From Shimia sp040370365 (lineage in GTDB: Bacteria; Pseudomonadota; Alphaproteobacteria; Rhodobacterales; Rhodobacteraceae), in NCBI RefSeq assembly GCF_040370365.1, contig NZ_BAABWQ010000003.1, forward strand, positions 434,001 through 498,000: DNA of 64,000 nt. The letters run 5' to 3'. The notes under the pieces were generated by a model that was not told where the DNA came from, did no database searches, and was given only the letters and a program-made list of their open reading frames with translations. Position numbers and translations under genes: made by a program. Each line of letters starts with the position of its first letter. Within the stretch, counting starts at the first letter, position 1. Below, piece by piece: positions 17,163 to 26,446 of this stretch.

Positions 17163-19490
17163 GTGCCGTCATTTTCTAACACGCTCGAACAAGCTATTCA
17201 TGCCGCGCTCGCGCAGGCCAACCAGCGCAAACATGAGTTTGCCACGCTAGAGCATTTGCTCCTGTCGTTGCTGGAAGAGCCTGATGCACTGCGTGTGTTG
17301 CAGGCCTGCAGCGTGAACGTCGACGAATTGCGCAGCGACCTAATCGAATTCATCGATGATGATCTGTCCAACCTCGTGACAGACGTCGAAGGCAGCGAGG
17401 CGGTGCCAACCGCCGCTTTCCAACGCGTCATCCAACGCGCCGCCATACACGTTCAAAGCTCTGGCCGCACCGAAGTGACCGGCGCCAACGTGCTGGTTGC
17501 CATCTTTGCAGAACGCGAATCCAACGCAGCCTACTTCCTGCAAGAACAGGATATGACCCGCTATGATGCCGTGAACTTCATTGCGCATGGTGTGGCCAAG
17601 AACCCTGCCTTTGGTGAAGCACGATCAGTGTCTGGCTCTGACGAAGACCAAGAGCAGCGTATCGAAGCCACCGCCGAAGGTGGCGAGGCCAAAGAAAGCG
17701 CGCTGGCCAAATACTGCGTGGATCTGAACGTCAAAGCGGACCAAGGCGACGTTGATCCGCTGATTGGCCGCGCCGATGAAGTGGAACGTTGCATTCAGGT
17801 TCTCTGCCGTCGCCGCAAAAACAACCCACTTCTGGTGGGCGACCCCGGCGTAGGCAAGACGGCCATTGCCGAAGGTCTTGCGCGCAAAATCGTGCAGGGA
17901 GACATCCCCGAGGTTCTGTCTGAAACCACGATCTATTCGCTGGACATGGGCGCGCTTTTGGCGGGCACCCGCTATCGCGGCGATTTTGAGGAACGCCTCA
18001 AAGCTGTGGTAACCGAATTGGAAGACCACCCAGACGCGGTTCTGTTCATTGACGAAATCCACACTGTGATCGGTGCAGGTGCCACCTCTGGCGGTGCCAT
18101 GGATGCATCAAACCTGCTGAAACCTGCTTTGCAGGGCGGCAAACTGCGCACCATGGGCTCCACAACGTATAAGGAATTCCGTCAGCACTTTGAGAAAGAC
18201 CGCGCCTTGGCCCGTCGTTTCCAAAAGATCGACGTGAACGAGCCAACAGTGCCCGACAGCATCAAAATTCTCAAAGGCCTCAAAGAGTATTTTGAGGAGC
18301 ATCACGGCGTGAAATACACCGCTGATGCGATCAAGACTGCTGTTGAACTGGCTGCACGCTACATCAATGACCGCAAACTGCCGGACAAAGCCATCGATGT
18401 GATCGACGAAGCCGGTGCCGCGCAACATCTTTTGTCCGCCTCCAAGCGTCGCAAGACCATCGGTGTAAAAGAGATCGAGGCGGTTGTCGCCAAGATCGCG
18501 CGCATTCCCCCCAAAAGCGTCTCCAAAGACGACGCCGAAGTGCTCAAGGATCTCGAAAAGTCCCTCAAGCGCGTGGTGTTTGGTCAAGATGACGCCATTG
18601 TGTCCCTCAGTTCCGCGATCAAACTGGCCCGTGCCGGTCTGCGCGAACCTGAAAAACCCATCGGCAACTACCTGTTCGCGGGGCCAACCGGTGTCGGCAA
18701 AACCGAAGTGGCAAAACAACTGGCTGATACGCTGGGTGTTGAGCTGCTGCGCTTTGACATGTCTGAGTACATGGAGAAACACGCCGTGTCCCGCTTGATC
18801 GGCGCGCCTCCCGGCTATGTTGGTTTTGACCAGGGCGGCCTTTTGACAGACGGCGTCGACCAACATCCACACTGTGTCCTGCTGCTTGACGAGATGGAGA
18901 AAGCTCACCCTGACGTCTACAACATTCTGTTGCAGGTGATGGACAACGGCGAGCTCACCGATCACAACGGCCGCACGGTCAGCTTCCGCAATGTGGTTCT
19001 GATCATGACATCCAATGCGGGTGCAACGGAGCAGGCGAAATCGGCCATTGGCTTTGGCCGTGACCGTCGCGAAGGCGAAGACACCGCCGCCATCGAGCGG
19101 ACGTTTACACCGGAATTCCGCAACCGCTTGGATGCTGTGATCTCCTTCCAGCCACTGCCAAAAGACACCATCCTGCGCGTGGTCGAGAAATTTGTGCTGC
19201 AGCTTGAGGCCCAGCTGATGGACCGCAACGTGACCATCGAGCTGACGCCAAAGGCCGCACAGTGGCTTGCGGACAAAGGCTATGACGACAAGATGGGCGC
19301 CCGCCCACTTGGCCGTGTCATCCAAGAGTACATCAAAAAACCGCTCGCCGAAGAGCTGTTGTTTGGCAAGCTTGCCAAAGGTGGTGTGGTCAAGGTGAAG
19401 GTCAAAAATGGCGAGCTCATTCTTGATCTTGCCGGGCCTGACAGCCCGCGCATCACGGGGGACAAGCCTCCGCTGCTCACGGCAGACTGA
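17163..19490 (+). CDS. clpA: ATP-dependent Clp protease ATP-binding subunit ClpA
   Basis: Hexameric unfoldase that feeds substrates to ClpP, 775 residues. The N-domain (1-145) has the NTLEQAIHAALAQANQRKHE start. D1 carries Walker A GDPGVGKT and ALLAGTRYRGDFEERLK with Walker B VLFIDEIHT. D2 carries GPTGVGKT and LLLDEMEK. The loop AIGFGRDRREGED contains the I/L-G-F/L tripeptide that contacts ClpP. GTG 17163 follows CGGAGGG. Its partner adaptor gene clpS is not next to it but at 49449. The stop overlaps the next start (TGATG). Confidence 0.97.
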   Translation: MPSFSNTLEQAIHAALAQANQRKHEFATLEHLLLSLLEEPDALRVLQACSVNVDELRSDLIEFIDDDLSNLVTDVEGSEAVPTAAFQRVIQRAAIHVQSSGRTEVTGANVLVAIFAERESNAAYFLQEQDMTRYDAVNFIAHGVAKNPAFGEARSVSGSDEDQEQRIEATAEGGEAKESALAKYCVDLNVKADQGDVDPLIGRADEVERCIQVLCRRRKNNPLLVGDPGVGKTAIAEGLARKIVQGDIPEVLSETTIYSLDMGALLAGTRYRGDFEERLKAVVTELEDHPDAVLFIDEIHTVIGAGATSGGAMDASNLLKPALQGGKLRTMGSTTYKEFRQHFEKDRALARRFQKIDVNEPTVPDSIKILKGLKEYFEEHHGVKYTADAIKTAVELAARYINDRKLPDKAIDVIDEAGAAQHLLSASKRRKTIGVKEIEAVVAKIARIPPKSVSKDDAEVLKDLEKSLKRVVFGQDDAIVSLSSAIKLARAGLREPEKPIGNYLFAGPTGVGKTEVAKQLADTLGVELLRFDMSEYMEKHAVSRLIGAPPGYVGFDQGGLLTDGVDQHPHCVLLLDEMEKAHPDVYNILLQVMDNGELTDHNGRTVSFRNVVLIMTSNAGATEQAKSAIGFGRDRREGEDTAAIERTFTPEFRNRLDAVISFQPLPKDTILRVVEKFVLQLEAQLMDRNVTIELTPKAAQWLADKGYDDKMGARPLGRVIQEYIKKPLAEELLFGKLAKGGVVKVKVKNGELILDLAGPDSPRITGDKPPLLTAD

Positions 19491-20452
19491 TGCTGACACG
19501 CAGTATTGCACTGATCGGCGCGCTCGCAGCTTACCCAGCTGCGGGCGCGCCAACGTTTTCGCTTCCTGTTGACTGTGCCTTGGGCGAGACCTGCTTTATT
19601 CAAAACTACGTCGACCAAGATTCAGGCCCTGATGCGGTGGATCACACCTGTGGGCCCCTGACCTATGACGGCCACAAAGGTACGGATTTTGCCCTCCCCT
19701 CGACAGCGGCGATGGATCACGGTGTGAATGTCCTGGCGGCGGCGGACGGCATTGTTCTTGGCACCCGGGACGGTATGGCCGACCGCGTGATCCGCACCGA
19801 AGACATCCCAAGCCTGCAAGGCAAGGATTGTGGCAATGGCCTTGCGCTGGATCACGGCGACGGCTGGGTCACACAATACTGCCATATGAAACAAGGGTCT
19901 GTGTCAGTATCGACGGGAGACACGGTTTCACGTGGCCAGATTTTGGGAGAAATCGGCCTCTCCGGACGCACTCAATTCCCACATCTTCATATTTCTGTGC
20001 GCGCCAATGATGAGGTGGTTGATCCCTTCTCGGCAGAGGACACGAGCACCTGCACCGGCAGTCATGTCTCTCTTTGGGATGCCCCAATGCCCTATGTCGG
20101 CGGCGGCATGATCCGCGCAGGTTTTGAGGTCGGCGTTCCCAGCTACGAAACGGTCAAATCCGGCATCGCTGGACGCGACAAAATCCCGTCTCAAGCCAAG
20201 GCTTTGGTGCTCTTTGGCTACGCGTTCGGCAGCTTACCCGACGATGAGATGTCCCTGGTCATCACCGGCCCACAGGGCCACGTGTTTGCCCATACTGAAG
20301 TCCTGACAAAAACGCAGGCACAGTACTTTCGCGCAGGCGGCAAGCGCACCCCCATGGGGGGCTGGCCGGTCGGGCACTATCACGGGGAGGTCACCATCAC
20401 ACGCGACGGCGCCACCTTGGATCAACAGCGTGTTGAGCTCCTCATAGAGTAG
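19490..20452 (+). CDS. M23-family peptidoglycan endopeptidase, secreted
   Basis: A 320-residue LytM/M23 metallopeptidase with a signal peptide (MLTRSIALIGALAAYPAAGA). The zinc ligands are visible: GHKGTDFAL (H..D), and HLHISV for the H-x-H motif, with QYCHM nearer the middle. It contains six or more cysteines (VDCALGETCF, HTCGP, KDCGNG, STCTG), so disulfide bonds in the periplasm are likely. A 100-residue C-terminal domain beyond the catalytic part is of unknown role. The ATG overlaps the clpA stop by one base, so the two proteins are translationally coupled despite acting in different compartments. Confidence 0.88.
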   Translation: MLTRSIALIGALAAYPAAGAPTFSLPVDCALGETCFIQNYVDQDSGPDAVDHTCGPLTYDGHKGTDFALPSTAAMDHGVNVLAAADGIVLGTRDGMADRVIRTEDIPSLQGKDCGNGLALDHGDGWVTQYCHMKQGSVSVSTGDTVSRGQILGEIGLSGRTQFPHLHISVRANDEVVDPFSAEDTSTCTGSHVSLWDAPMPYVGGGMIRAGFEVGVPSYETVKSGIAGRDKIPSQAKALVLFGYAFGSLPDDEMSLVITGPQGHVFAHTEVLTKTQAQYFRAGGKRTPMGGWPVGHYHGEVTITRDGATLDQQRVELLIE

Positions 20453-20458
20453 CCCCCA

Positions 20459-22675
20459 CTATTTCTCGGTGAATTTCAACTCGATACGGCGGTTGCGCGC
20501 CCGCGCTTCGGCGGTGTCGGCGGGGTCAACAGGCTGATATTGGCCAAAGCCATTGGCCGACACCCGCGTTGGCGGCAGCCCAAGCACATCGATCATATAG
20601 CGCACAACCGACAGGGCCCGCGCTTGGCTAAGTTCCCAGTTGTCAGAAAATTCTCCACCGTAGATCGGCACATCGTCCGTGTGGCCATCAACGCGCAAAA
20701 TCCAGTCGATATTGCTTGGAATGTCATCAATCACACTCTGCAGAATGTTGGCCACTTTGGCGACCTCACCCTGCCCTTCAAAAGACAGGTCCGCGCCACC
20801 GGGCGGGAACAACACCTCAGACGAGAACACAAACCGGTCGCCGACAATGCGCACGCCTTCCTGTGTCCCCAGCAGGTTGCGCAGCTCACCAAAGAACTCC
20901 GACCGATATTGTGCCAAATTCTGTGTCTCAGCCTCCAGCACACGCTTCTCTTCTTCAAGCCGCAACCGTTCTGCTTCTTCCAGCAAGCGCCGTTTGCGCT
21001 CTTCTGCGGCGGCACGTGCAAGGGCTGCATTCAAATCTGATCCCAAAGCATCCAGCTGGACCTGCGCCGCCGCATCTTTCTCAGAATACTCATCCAAAAT
21101 AGTCTGCAACTGCCCCAATTGCGTGCGTAAAGCCGCAATCTGTTGGTTCAACGCCGCGATCTGGCGCAAGCTTTCCGCAGACTTTGCTTCTTCCTCTGAC
21201 AACGCTTTGTTGGCCTCTGCCAGCAAAGCGTCTCGCCGCTCAGCTTCACTTAAGGACTCTGCCTGAGCATTCTCTGCGGCCTTTTGTGCTGCCAAAGCCG
21301 CAGCCAATTCTGCTTCGACGTCAAGCGTGTCACGCAGTCTCTGCTCTGCTGCAAGCTTGGCCGCCAGTGCTGCGGCCAACCGTTCGCGCAGCGACGACCC
21401 GCCCTGCTCCGACTGGGTTTGCGCCACAATTGCTGCGGCCAATTGCTCTTCGAGATTGGCGACCTGCGTGGTCAACCCATCCACCTGTGCCGCCGTTTCA
21501 GCCCCGCGTGTTTCCGCGGTCAGTTTCGCAGCCAAGGCCTCAGCCAACTGCGCCTCTAGTTCCTCAAGATCAGAGCTGCGCTCGCCAACCTGTGTCTCCG
21601 CAATGGCCCGCGCAGCCACTTCGTCCACCAATTTGCCTTGCAGCTCCGCAACCGTGCGCCGGTTCTCTTCAAGTCCCAACAACGCCGCCGCCAATTGGGC
21701 TTTGATGGATGCCAACTCGCCTTCGCGCGTTTCCAGCTCAGTTTCGACAGTTGCAAGCTTGAGCACCGTCTCTTCCAAATCCGCACCAACACTCTGTTCC
21801 TGCACCAGTGCAGCTGCCAATTTAAGATCCAAATCTTCACGCGCGGCTTCTGCCGCCGCCAACAGTGTCAACGTGTCCTCAGCCTCTTTGCGCTGCGCTT
21901 CAAGCGCCAAGGTCATCGCCGTGAGTTCCGCATCTGCGTTCTCAAGCCGTTTGCGCAGCTCTTCTGCTGCTGCGGCTTGCAAAATCCGCTGTTGTTCCTC
22001 CGCCGTGAGCGCCCGATCCAACTGATCTGCTTCGGCGGCCAACTCGTCTATCTGCAACTGCCCCTCGGCCACATCGGTGCGTAGGCTGTCGATCAACGCC
22101 TGCATCGCCTCCGTCTCTGCTGCGGCCAAACGCGCGGCTTCGACACCTGCGTCAATTTCATCACGGGCCTGCGCCAGCGCCAGATTGAGCGTCGCGCGTT
22201 CGTCCTCCAAGGCGTCCCGCTGACCCTCAAGCGCGACAATGTCGGCCTCCGCTTGATCCCGTTGCGCCAAAAGACCAGCGACTTGCGCTTCAAAGCTGGT
22301 GATCTGCGTTTGCGCTGCCTCCAATGCAGCCGCTTGGGCATCACGCGTGGCACTCAGCGCAGCGATCAAGGCCGACTGTTCCCGCAAGGCCGTATCCCGA
22401 TCCGCCAAGGTTGCGCTCAGGCCACCAATCTCTGTCTCCAAGTCTTGCGCCCGCGTGCGCTCCAGCCCCAGAGCATCAGCCAAGGCCGCAACCTCGGTCT
22501 GCAGCGCATCCAGTTCCGTGTCTTTCTCAGTGATGGTTTCCGACAGCACAAACTGCACAATCATAAAAATTGTCAGCACAAACATCAGCACCAACAAAAG
22601 CCCGGTCATCGCATCCACGAATCCGGGCCAGATTGAGGCCTGAAACCTTTGACCAGTACGGCGGGACAGAGCCAT
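20459..22675 (-). CDS. OmpA/MotB-like protein with very long coiled coil
   Basis: A 738-residue inner-membrane protein. A short basic N-terminus is followed by one membrane helix (WPGFVDAMTGLLLVLMFVLTIFMIV) with an aspartate at residue 21, in the place of the proton-carrying aspartate of MotB/TolR/ExbD. Residues about 50-600 are an almost continuous alanine-, glutamate- and leucine-rich coiled coil with many near-repeats. The last 130 residues are an OmpA-type peptidoglycan-binding domain (VDGHTDDVPIYGGEFSDNWELSQARA, NRRIELKF). It starts three bases after the MotA/ExbB-like gene, so the two should form a proton-driven, wall-anchored complex. Its role is unknown to me. Confidence 0.85.
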   Translation of the reverse strand: MALSRRTGQRFQASIWPGFVDAMTGLLLVLMFVLTIFMIVQFVLSETITEKDTELDALQTEVAALADALGLERTRAQDLETEIGGLSATLADRDTALREQSALIAALSATRDAQAAALEAAQTQITSFEAQVAGLLAQRDQAEADIVALEGQRDALEDERATLNLALAQARDEIDAGVEAARLAAAETEAMQALIDSLRTDVAEGQLQIDELAAEADQLDRALTAEEQQRILQAAAAEELRKRLENADAELTAMTLALEAQRKEAEDTLTLLAAAEAAREDLDLKLAAALVQEQSVGADLEETVLKLATVETELETREGELASIKAQLAAALLGLEENRRTVAELQGKLVDEVAARAIAETQVGERSSDLEELEAQLAEALAAKLTAETRGAETAAQVDGLTTQVANLEEQLAAAIVAQTQSEQGGSSLRERLAAALAAKLAAEQRLRDTLDVEAELAAALAAQKAAENAQAESLSEAERRDALLAEANKALSEEEAKSAESLRQIAALNQQIAALRTQLGQLQTILDEYSEKDAAAQVQLDALGSDLNAALARAAAEERKRRLLEEAERLRLEEEKRVLEAETQNLAQYRSEFFGELRNLLGTQEGVRIVGDRFVFSSEVLFPPGGADLSFEGQGEVAKVANILQSVIDDIPSNIDWILRVDGHTDDVPIYGGEFSDNWELSQARALSVVRYMIDVLGLPPTRVSANGFGQYQPVDPADTAEARARNRRIELKFTEK

Positions 22676-22678
22676 ATG

Positions 22679-23917
22679 TTAGCCCTCCCGTCCGCCCTTG
22701 GGCCTTGGTGTCTGCTTCAGATTGACTTTGGTATTTGGCCCGTCGGCTTGAGCCTCTTGCAATTTGACGTTCCGACGCAAAAGCCGCGTGATCATGGCCA
22801 TCTCTGTACGCAGCTCTGTCATGCTTTCCTGCCGACCTGCGGAGATCTCTTCCAAAATCCTCAGCATCTGCACATCAATCGAGCGCAAGCGCATGCGGCT
22901 TTCCGCATCCATGCCACCATCTGCCGCGCCGCTTTCTTGAATGCTCGCCAAAAGCTGTTCTTGCCCTTCGGCAACCCGCAACAACGCCTGCGTTGCAGGT
23001 GCCTGAGTTTCCATACGGTCAGCCATCCGGTGGATCGCCGCCACCAATTCACTCATGTCGCCACTGCTCTCGCTGCGCACATGTGCGGTCTGCACCATCG
23101 TATCGCGCAGCTGATCGAGCTGCCCCGACATATGCTCAAACGCAGCGCCGAGAACCTGAACGTCACCGCCTTCGCTGTCACCAGAGGTGAAGCCCACCCG
23201 TGTGATCGAGCTCAGCCATTCCTCAAGCTCGCGGTAAAACCGGTTTTGTCCGTGGCTGGCAAACAGTTCCAGCAAGCCAACAACCAAAGACCCAGCCAAC
23301 CCTAAGAGTGAGGATGCAAAGGCCACGCCCATGCCGCCCAACTGGCTTTCCAACCCATCCATCAATCGCGCGACGACATCCACGCTGGAGTCGCCCTCGC
23401 CCAAATCAAGACTTTGGATCGTGTCAACGACCGCCGGAACAGTGGTGGCCAAGCCGTAGAACGTGCCCAACAGGCCAAGGAAGATCAACAGATTGACGAT
23501 GTAACGCGTGATCTCACGCCCTTCATCAATGCGTGTCGCCACGGATTCCAGAATGGAACTGGAAGAGGTTGACGAAATCTGCCCATGCGCCCCGCGCTCG
23601 CGCAACAATGTCGCCAAAGAGGCCAACAGAGTTGGGGGGCTGTGGGGATCATGACCGACCCGAAGCCCTGCAAACCCTTCAATCCAACGCACAGACCTGA
23701 AGAGCGACAACACCTGCCCAAAGGTCGCGGCGACACCCACCAAAAAGACAAAGAAAATGAACCCGTTTAGCTCTGGATTGGCGGTGAACACCGGCAACAC
23801 CTGAGGCAGCGCGACATAGGCGACACCACCTACCAGCGCCAGCACAATCAGCATAAGCACAATCTGGCGGGTGGGTTTATTGAAACGCGGCTCGATTTTA
23901 CGGTCCGGCTGATCCAT
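22679..23917 (-). CDS. MotA/TolQ/ExbB-like proton channel protein
   Basis: A 412-residue inner-membrane protein. Two N-terminal helices (IVLMLIVLALVGGVAYVAL and FIFFVFLVGVAATFGQVL) are followed by a cytoplasmic loop, then a helix pair (YIVNLLIFLGLLGTFYGLATTVPAVV and GMGVAFASSLLGLAGSLVVGLLELF) that matches the MotA/TolQ/ExbB domain. The last 150 residues are helical and probably cytoplasmic. ATG 23917 (MDQPDRK) is preferred to a GTG at 23935. It is paired with the OmpA-like gene three bases downstream. Such a pair is expected to use the proton gradient to do mechanical work across the periplasm. Confidence 0.85.
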   Translation of the reverse strand: MDQPDRKIEPRFNKPTRQIVLMLIVLALVGGVAYVALPQVLPVFTANPELNGFIFFVFLVGVAATFGQVLSLFRSVRWIEGFAGLRVGHDPHSPPTLLASLATLLRERGAHGQISSTSSSSILESVATRIDEGREITRYIVNLLIFLGLLGTFYGLATTVPAVVDTIQSLDLGEGDSSVDVVARLMDGLESQLGGMGVAFASSLLGLAGSLVVGLLELFASHGQNRFYRELEEWLSSITRVGFTSGDSEGGDVQVLGAAFEHMSGQLDQLRDTMVQTAHVRSESSGDMSELVAAIHRMADRMETQAPATQALLRVAEGQEQLLASIQESGAADGGMDAESRMRLRSIDVQMLRILEEISAGRQESMTELRTEMAMITRLLRRNVKLQEAQADGPNTKVNLKQTPRPKGGREG

Positions 23918-24011
23918 GTGGACGGATCCTGACACTTGTTTTTTCTGTCGTCACCCTACTGGCATGCCTCTGCGCTGCCAAGGAATTTTCCGCTAAATCG
24001 CGTCAGTCCGG

Positions 24012-24536
24012 TCAGCCAGAGGCCATATTGTGCACTTCGCGCGACAGCCAACGTAAATCTGCGTCTTCAATGCCCAGTTCAAACAGATGGCTGGCGGTAT
24101 TGTGGAGGTATTCGGTGTTCGGGCCTCGCCCCCCAACTGCGGTAGAAATGATCTGCGCTTGTTCGAGCAAATCCAGATGACAATATTGCACGTGATCGGG
24201 ATCAATCACGTAGGTCACGGCCTCTACGCTGCGCCCATCGGCAAGGCTCAGCGGCAATGTGCGCTCAAGGTAGGCAGAGCTTACAAGTTCGCGTTCCCGC
24301 AAATAGTCCAATGTGCCCGCTTCATGCCCGTCCGCCACCTTGAGAGCCAACCCCTGACAGTGAGCGCCGTCCGCCGCATCCAGAGCCAAAACCAAACCGG
24401 GATGTTCCACCGTGCCGCGATGATGGATCGATCGCATGCAGAAACTCCGGTGCCATCCGTCAAGGCGTGCCACACTTTGTTCAGCCACCTCAAAACCGGG
24501 GTTCCACAAAAGTGATCCGTATCCAAATACCCACAT
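24012..24536 (-). CDS. ChaC-like gamma-glutamylcyclotransferase
   Basis: Probably releases 5-oxoproline from glutathione. The 174-residue protein starts MWVFGYGSLLWNPGFEV, the YGSL substrate-binding signature, and continues with GWHRSFCMRS and a glutamate-containing DYLRERELVSSAYLER segment that should hold the catalytic glutamate. Length and motifs fit the ChaC branch. It is divergent from the DUF2125 gene with 73 bases between starts. Confidence 0.88.
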   Translation of the reverse strand: MWVFGYGSLLWNPGFEVAEQSVARLDGWHRSFCMRSIHHRGTVEHPGLVLALDAADGAHCQGLALKVADGHEAGTLDYLRERELVSSAYLERTLPLSLADGRSVEAVTYVIDPDHVQYCHLDLLEQAQIISTAVGGRGPNTEYLHNTASHLFELGIEDADLRWLSREVHNMASG

Positions 24537-24609
24537 AGTCTACCTCTGGTCCTGCGTGCTTTGCGCCGTTAAACACCAATCTGAAACGCGACAAAAGGGG
24601 CCGTGGGGC

Positions 24610-25605
24610 ATGAAACGACTGGCATATCTGATTCTCATCGCCGCGATGGCGTGGTCAGGCTTCTGGCTGGCGGGCTACTGGGGCGTGACCACCGCCTTCC
24701 CCGCTTGGTTTGATGCCCGTCAAAACGACGGCTGGGTCGCCGAATATGATGAGCTTTCGGTTGCAGGATATCCGAGCCGTCTGGACAGCACCTTCACCAA
24801 CATCACGCTCGCCGATCCACGCACTGGCGTGGCGTGGGAAGCTCCTTTCTTTCAGTTGTTTGCCCTGACCTATCGCCCAAATCATCTGATCGCCGTTTGG
24901 CCCGACACCCAAACCTTGGCAACACCCACAGAAAAACTCGACATCACCTCCGGCGACATGCGCGCCTCCTTGGTGTTGGACGCAGGCACAGACCTCACGT
25001 TGTCCCGCACCAATCTTGCAATCACCGACCTTGGCATCGCGTCCAGCGCCGACTGGCAGCTCTCCGCCAAATCTGTGACCGTTGCGATGCACCGTGACGA
25101 AGAAAACCCAACCCGCTACCGTATCGCATTCAACGCTGACGATCTCACCCCACCCGCAGGCTTTGACCTGCCGGACGGAGTGGATCTGCCTCGAAGTTTT
25201 TCCAGCTTTAAGGCCGACCTGACGGCTGACTTTGATCAGCCTTGGGACAGAACCGCCATCGAAACCGCGCGACCGCAACCTGTGACTCTTGACCTGACAC
25301 TGGCAGAAATTGTCTGGGGAGATTTGCAACTCAACGCCGCGGGCTCCGTCACTGTGGACAGTTCGGGATATCCCACCGGAGAGGTCACCATACGTGCGGT
25401 CAACTGGCGCGAGATATTGGCCGTTGCGCGCCAATCGGCAAAGGTATCACCCTCCGTTGTGGACACTCTGGAGCAAGCACTTGGCTTTGTCGCTCAACTC
25501 TCCGGCAACGGTCGCGAATTGGACATTCCATTGACGTTTCGTGGTGGCGCAACTCGTCTGGGCCCGCTGCCAATCGGCCCTGCCCCCAGACTCGTGCTGC
25601 GCTAA
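24610..25605 (+). CDS. DUF2125-type periplasmic/membrane protein
   Basis: A 331-residue protein with an N-terminal signal anchor (LAYLILIAAMAWSGFWLAGYWG) followed by a long beta-strand-rich region. The pattern AEYDELSVAGYPSRLDSTFTNITLADP and the later LPRSFSSFKADLTADFD match DUF2125 proteins of Rhodobacteraceae. The repeated amphipathic strands recall AsmA-like or lipid-transfer bridges, but that is inference. ATG 24610 follows GTGGGGC. It ends four bases before the convergent extensin gene. Confidence 0.75.
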   Translation: MKRLAYLILIAAMAWSGFWLAGYWGVTTAFPAWFDARQNDGWVAEYDELSVAGYPSRLDSTFTNITLADPRTGVAWEAPFFQLFALTYRPNHLIAVWPDTQTLATPTEKLDITSGDMRASLVLDAGTDLTLSRTNLAITDLGIASSADWQLSAKSVTVAMHRDEENPTRYRIAFNADDLTPPAGFDLPDGVDLPRSFSSFKADLTADFDQPWDRTAIETARPQPVTLDLTLAEIVWGDLQLNAAGSVTVDSSGYPTGEVTIRAVNWREILAVARQSAKVSPSVVDTLEQALGFVAQLSGNGRELDIPLTFRGGATRLGPLPIGPAPRLVLR

Positions 25606-25609
25606 AGTC

Positions 25610-26446
25610 TTACCGGCAGTAAGATCCGCTGCGGTGACGCGCCACGTCAAAATGAAAGTGGTCTTTGTGGTAGCGATCCGCATTGGGACCCAAAACTGTG
25701 CCAAACGGCCCACAGGCGCTTTTGTGCATCTTCTTGAGAATGCGGCCCTTCTTGCCGTTGTTCCAATCTTTGAGCACAGAGATTGTATCGCCATTTTTGA
25801 GCGTCACAGCAGAGATATCAATCGCATTGCCTTTGCCATGCTCGCTGATCTTCGCACCCTTCTTGTGATTGCGCGTGCGACAGGCGTAATGTGCCGCCAC
25901 TTTGATCTCGCGTGCGCCGCCACCATAGCTGCGCACCGCTTTGTTCATTCCTTTGTCGACCCATGTCTGCAACGCCTTGGCCGTATCACAGTTCATAACG
26001 GAGGGTGTGCTGAGCTTGACCCCTTCCACCTCATAGAGCCGGATCGCGCCTTTGGAGATGCCACAGCCCGGCAGCTTGCCCGGCACCGGATCAATTTCCT
26101 GACCAATCAATTTTCGATCTCGGCACACTTTGCCAATACCCGCTTTGCGTCGCTCTTTCTTCTTGCTTTTGAACAATCCAGCCTGCGTGGCTTCGAGCTG
26201 TGGTGCAGCCGCCACCGCAGGTACCGCTGTGACAGTTGCGGCACGATCCACGGCCGCGCTGGTTTGCACCGGGCGCAGCACAGGCCGCAACGACCGCTCT
26301 GGCGCCAAACTTGGCAAGGCCACGGGGTAAATCTGCGGGCGAAGGACCGGACGCAAACTTGAGTCCGGCGGGCTTGCTGGTACCGCAGAGGCTCCCATCA
26401 CGCAAAAGGCCAATACTGAGGCCAAAAGTCCTGCGCTGCGCGTCAC
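25610..26446 (-). CDS. Extensin-like C-terminal domain protein, secreted
   Basis: A 278-residue protein with a signal peptide (GLLASVLAFCVMGASAVPA), a proline/arginine-rich spacer containing RPVLRP repeats, and a C-terminal extensin-like domain: CDTAKALQTWVDKGM, AHYACRTRN, KISEHGKGNAIDIS, and a closing HKDHFHFDVA. The His/Asp positions resemble M15-type D-Ala-D-Ala peptidases, so a peptidoglycan target is likely. The start overlaps the end of the tyrosine gene by four bases. Confidence 0.85.
   Translation of the reverse strand: MTRSAGLLASVLAFCVMGASAVPASPPDSSLRPVLRPQIYPVALPSLAPERSLRPVLRPVQTSAAVDRAATVTAVPAVAAAPQLEATQAGLFKSKKKERRKAGIGKVCRDRKLIGQEIDPVPGKLPGCGISKGAIRLYEVEGVKLSTPSVMNCDTAKALQTWVDKGMNKAVRSYGGGAREIKVAAHYACRTRNHKKGAKISEHGKGNAIDISAVTLKNGDTISVLKDWNNGKKGRILKKMHKSACGPFGTVLGPNADRYHKDHFHFDVARHRSGSYCR

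Noticed and set aside
18108..19553. 481-codon open frame antisense to clpA
   Set aside because: It mirrors the third positions of clpA, has no family features, and the clpA protein is complete and well conserved in the other strand.
20459..23917. Zorya-type phage defence (ZorA/ZorB) for the MotA-like/OmpA-like pair
   Set aside because: The long coiled coil is in the OmpA-like partner, not the channel protein as in ZorA, and no ZorC, ZorD or ZorE-like gene is near.
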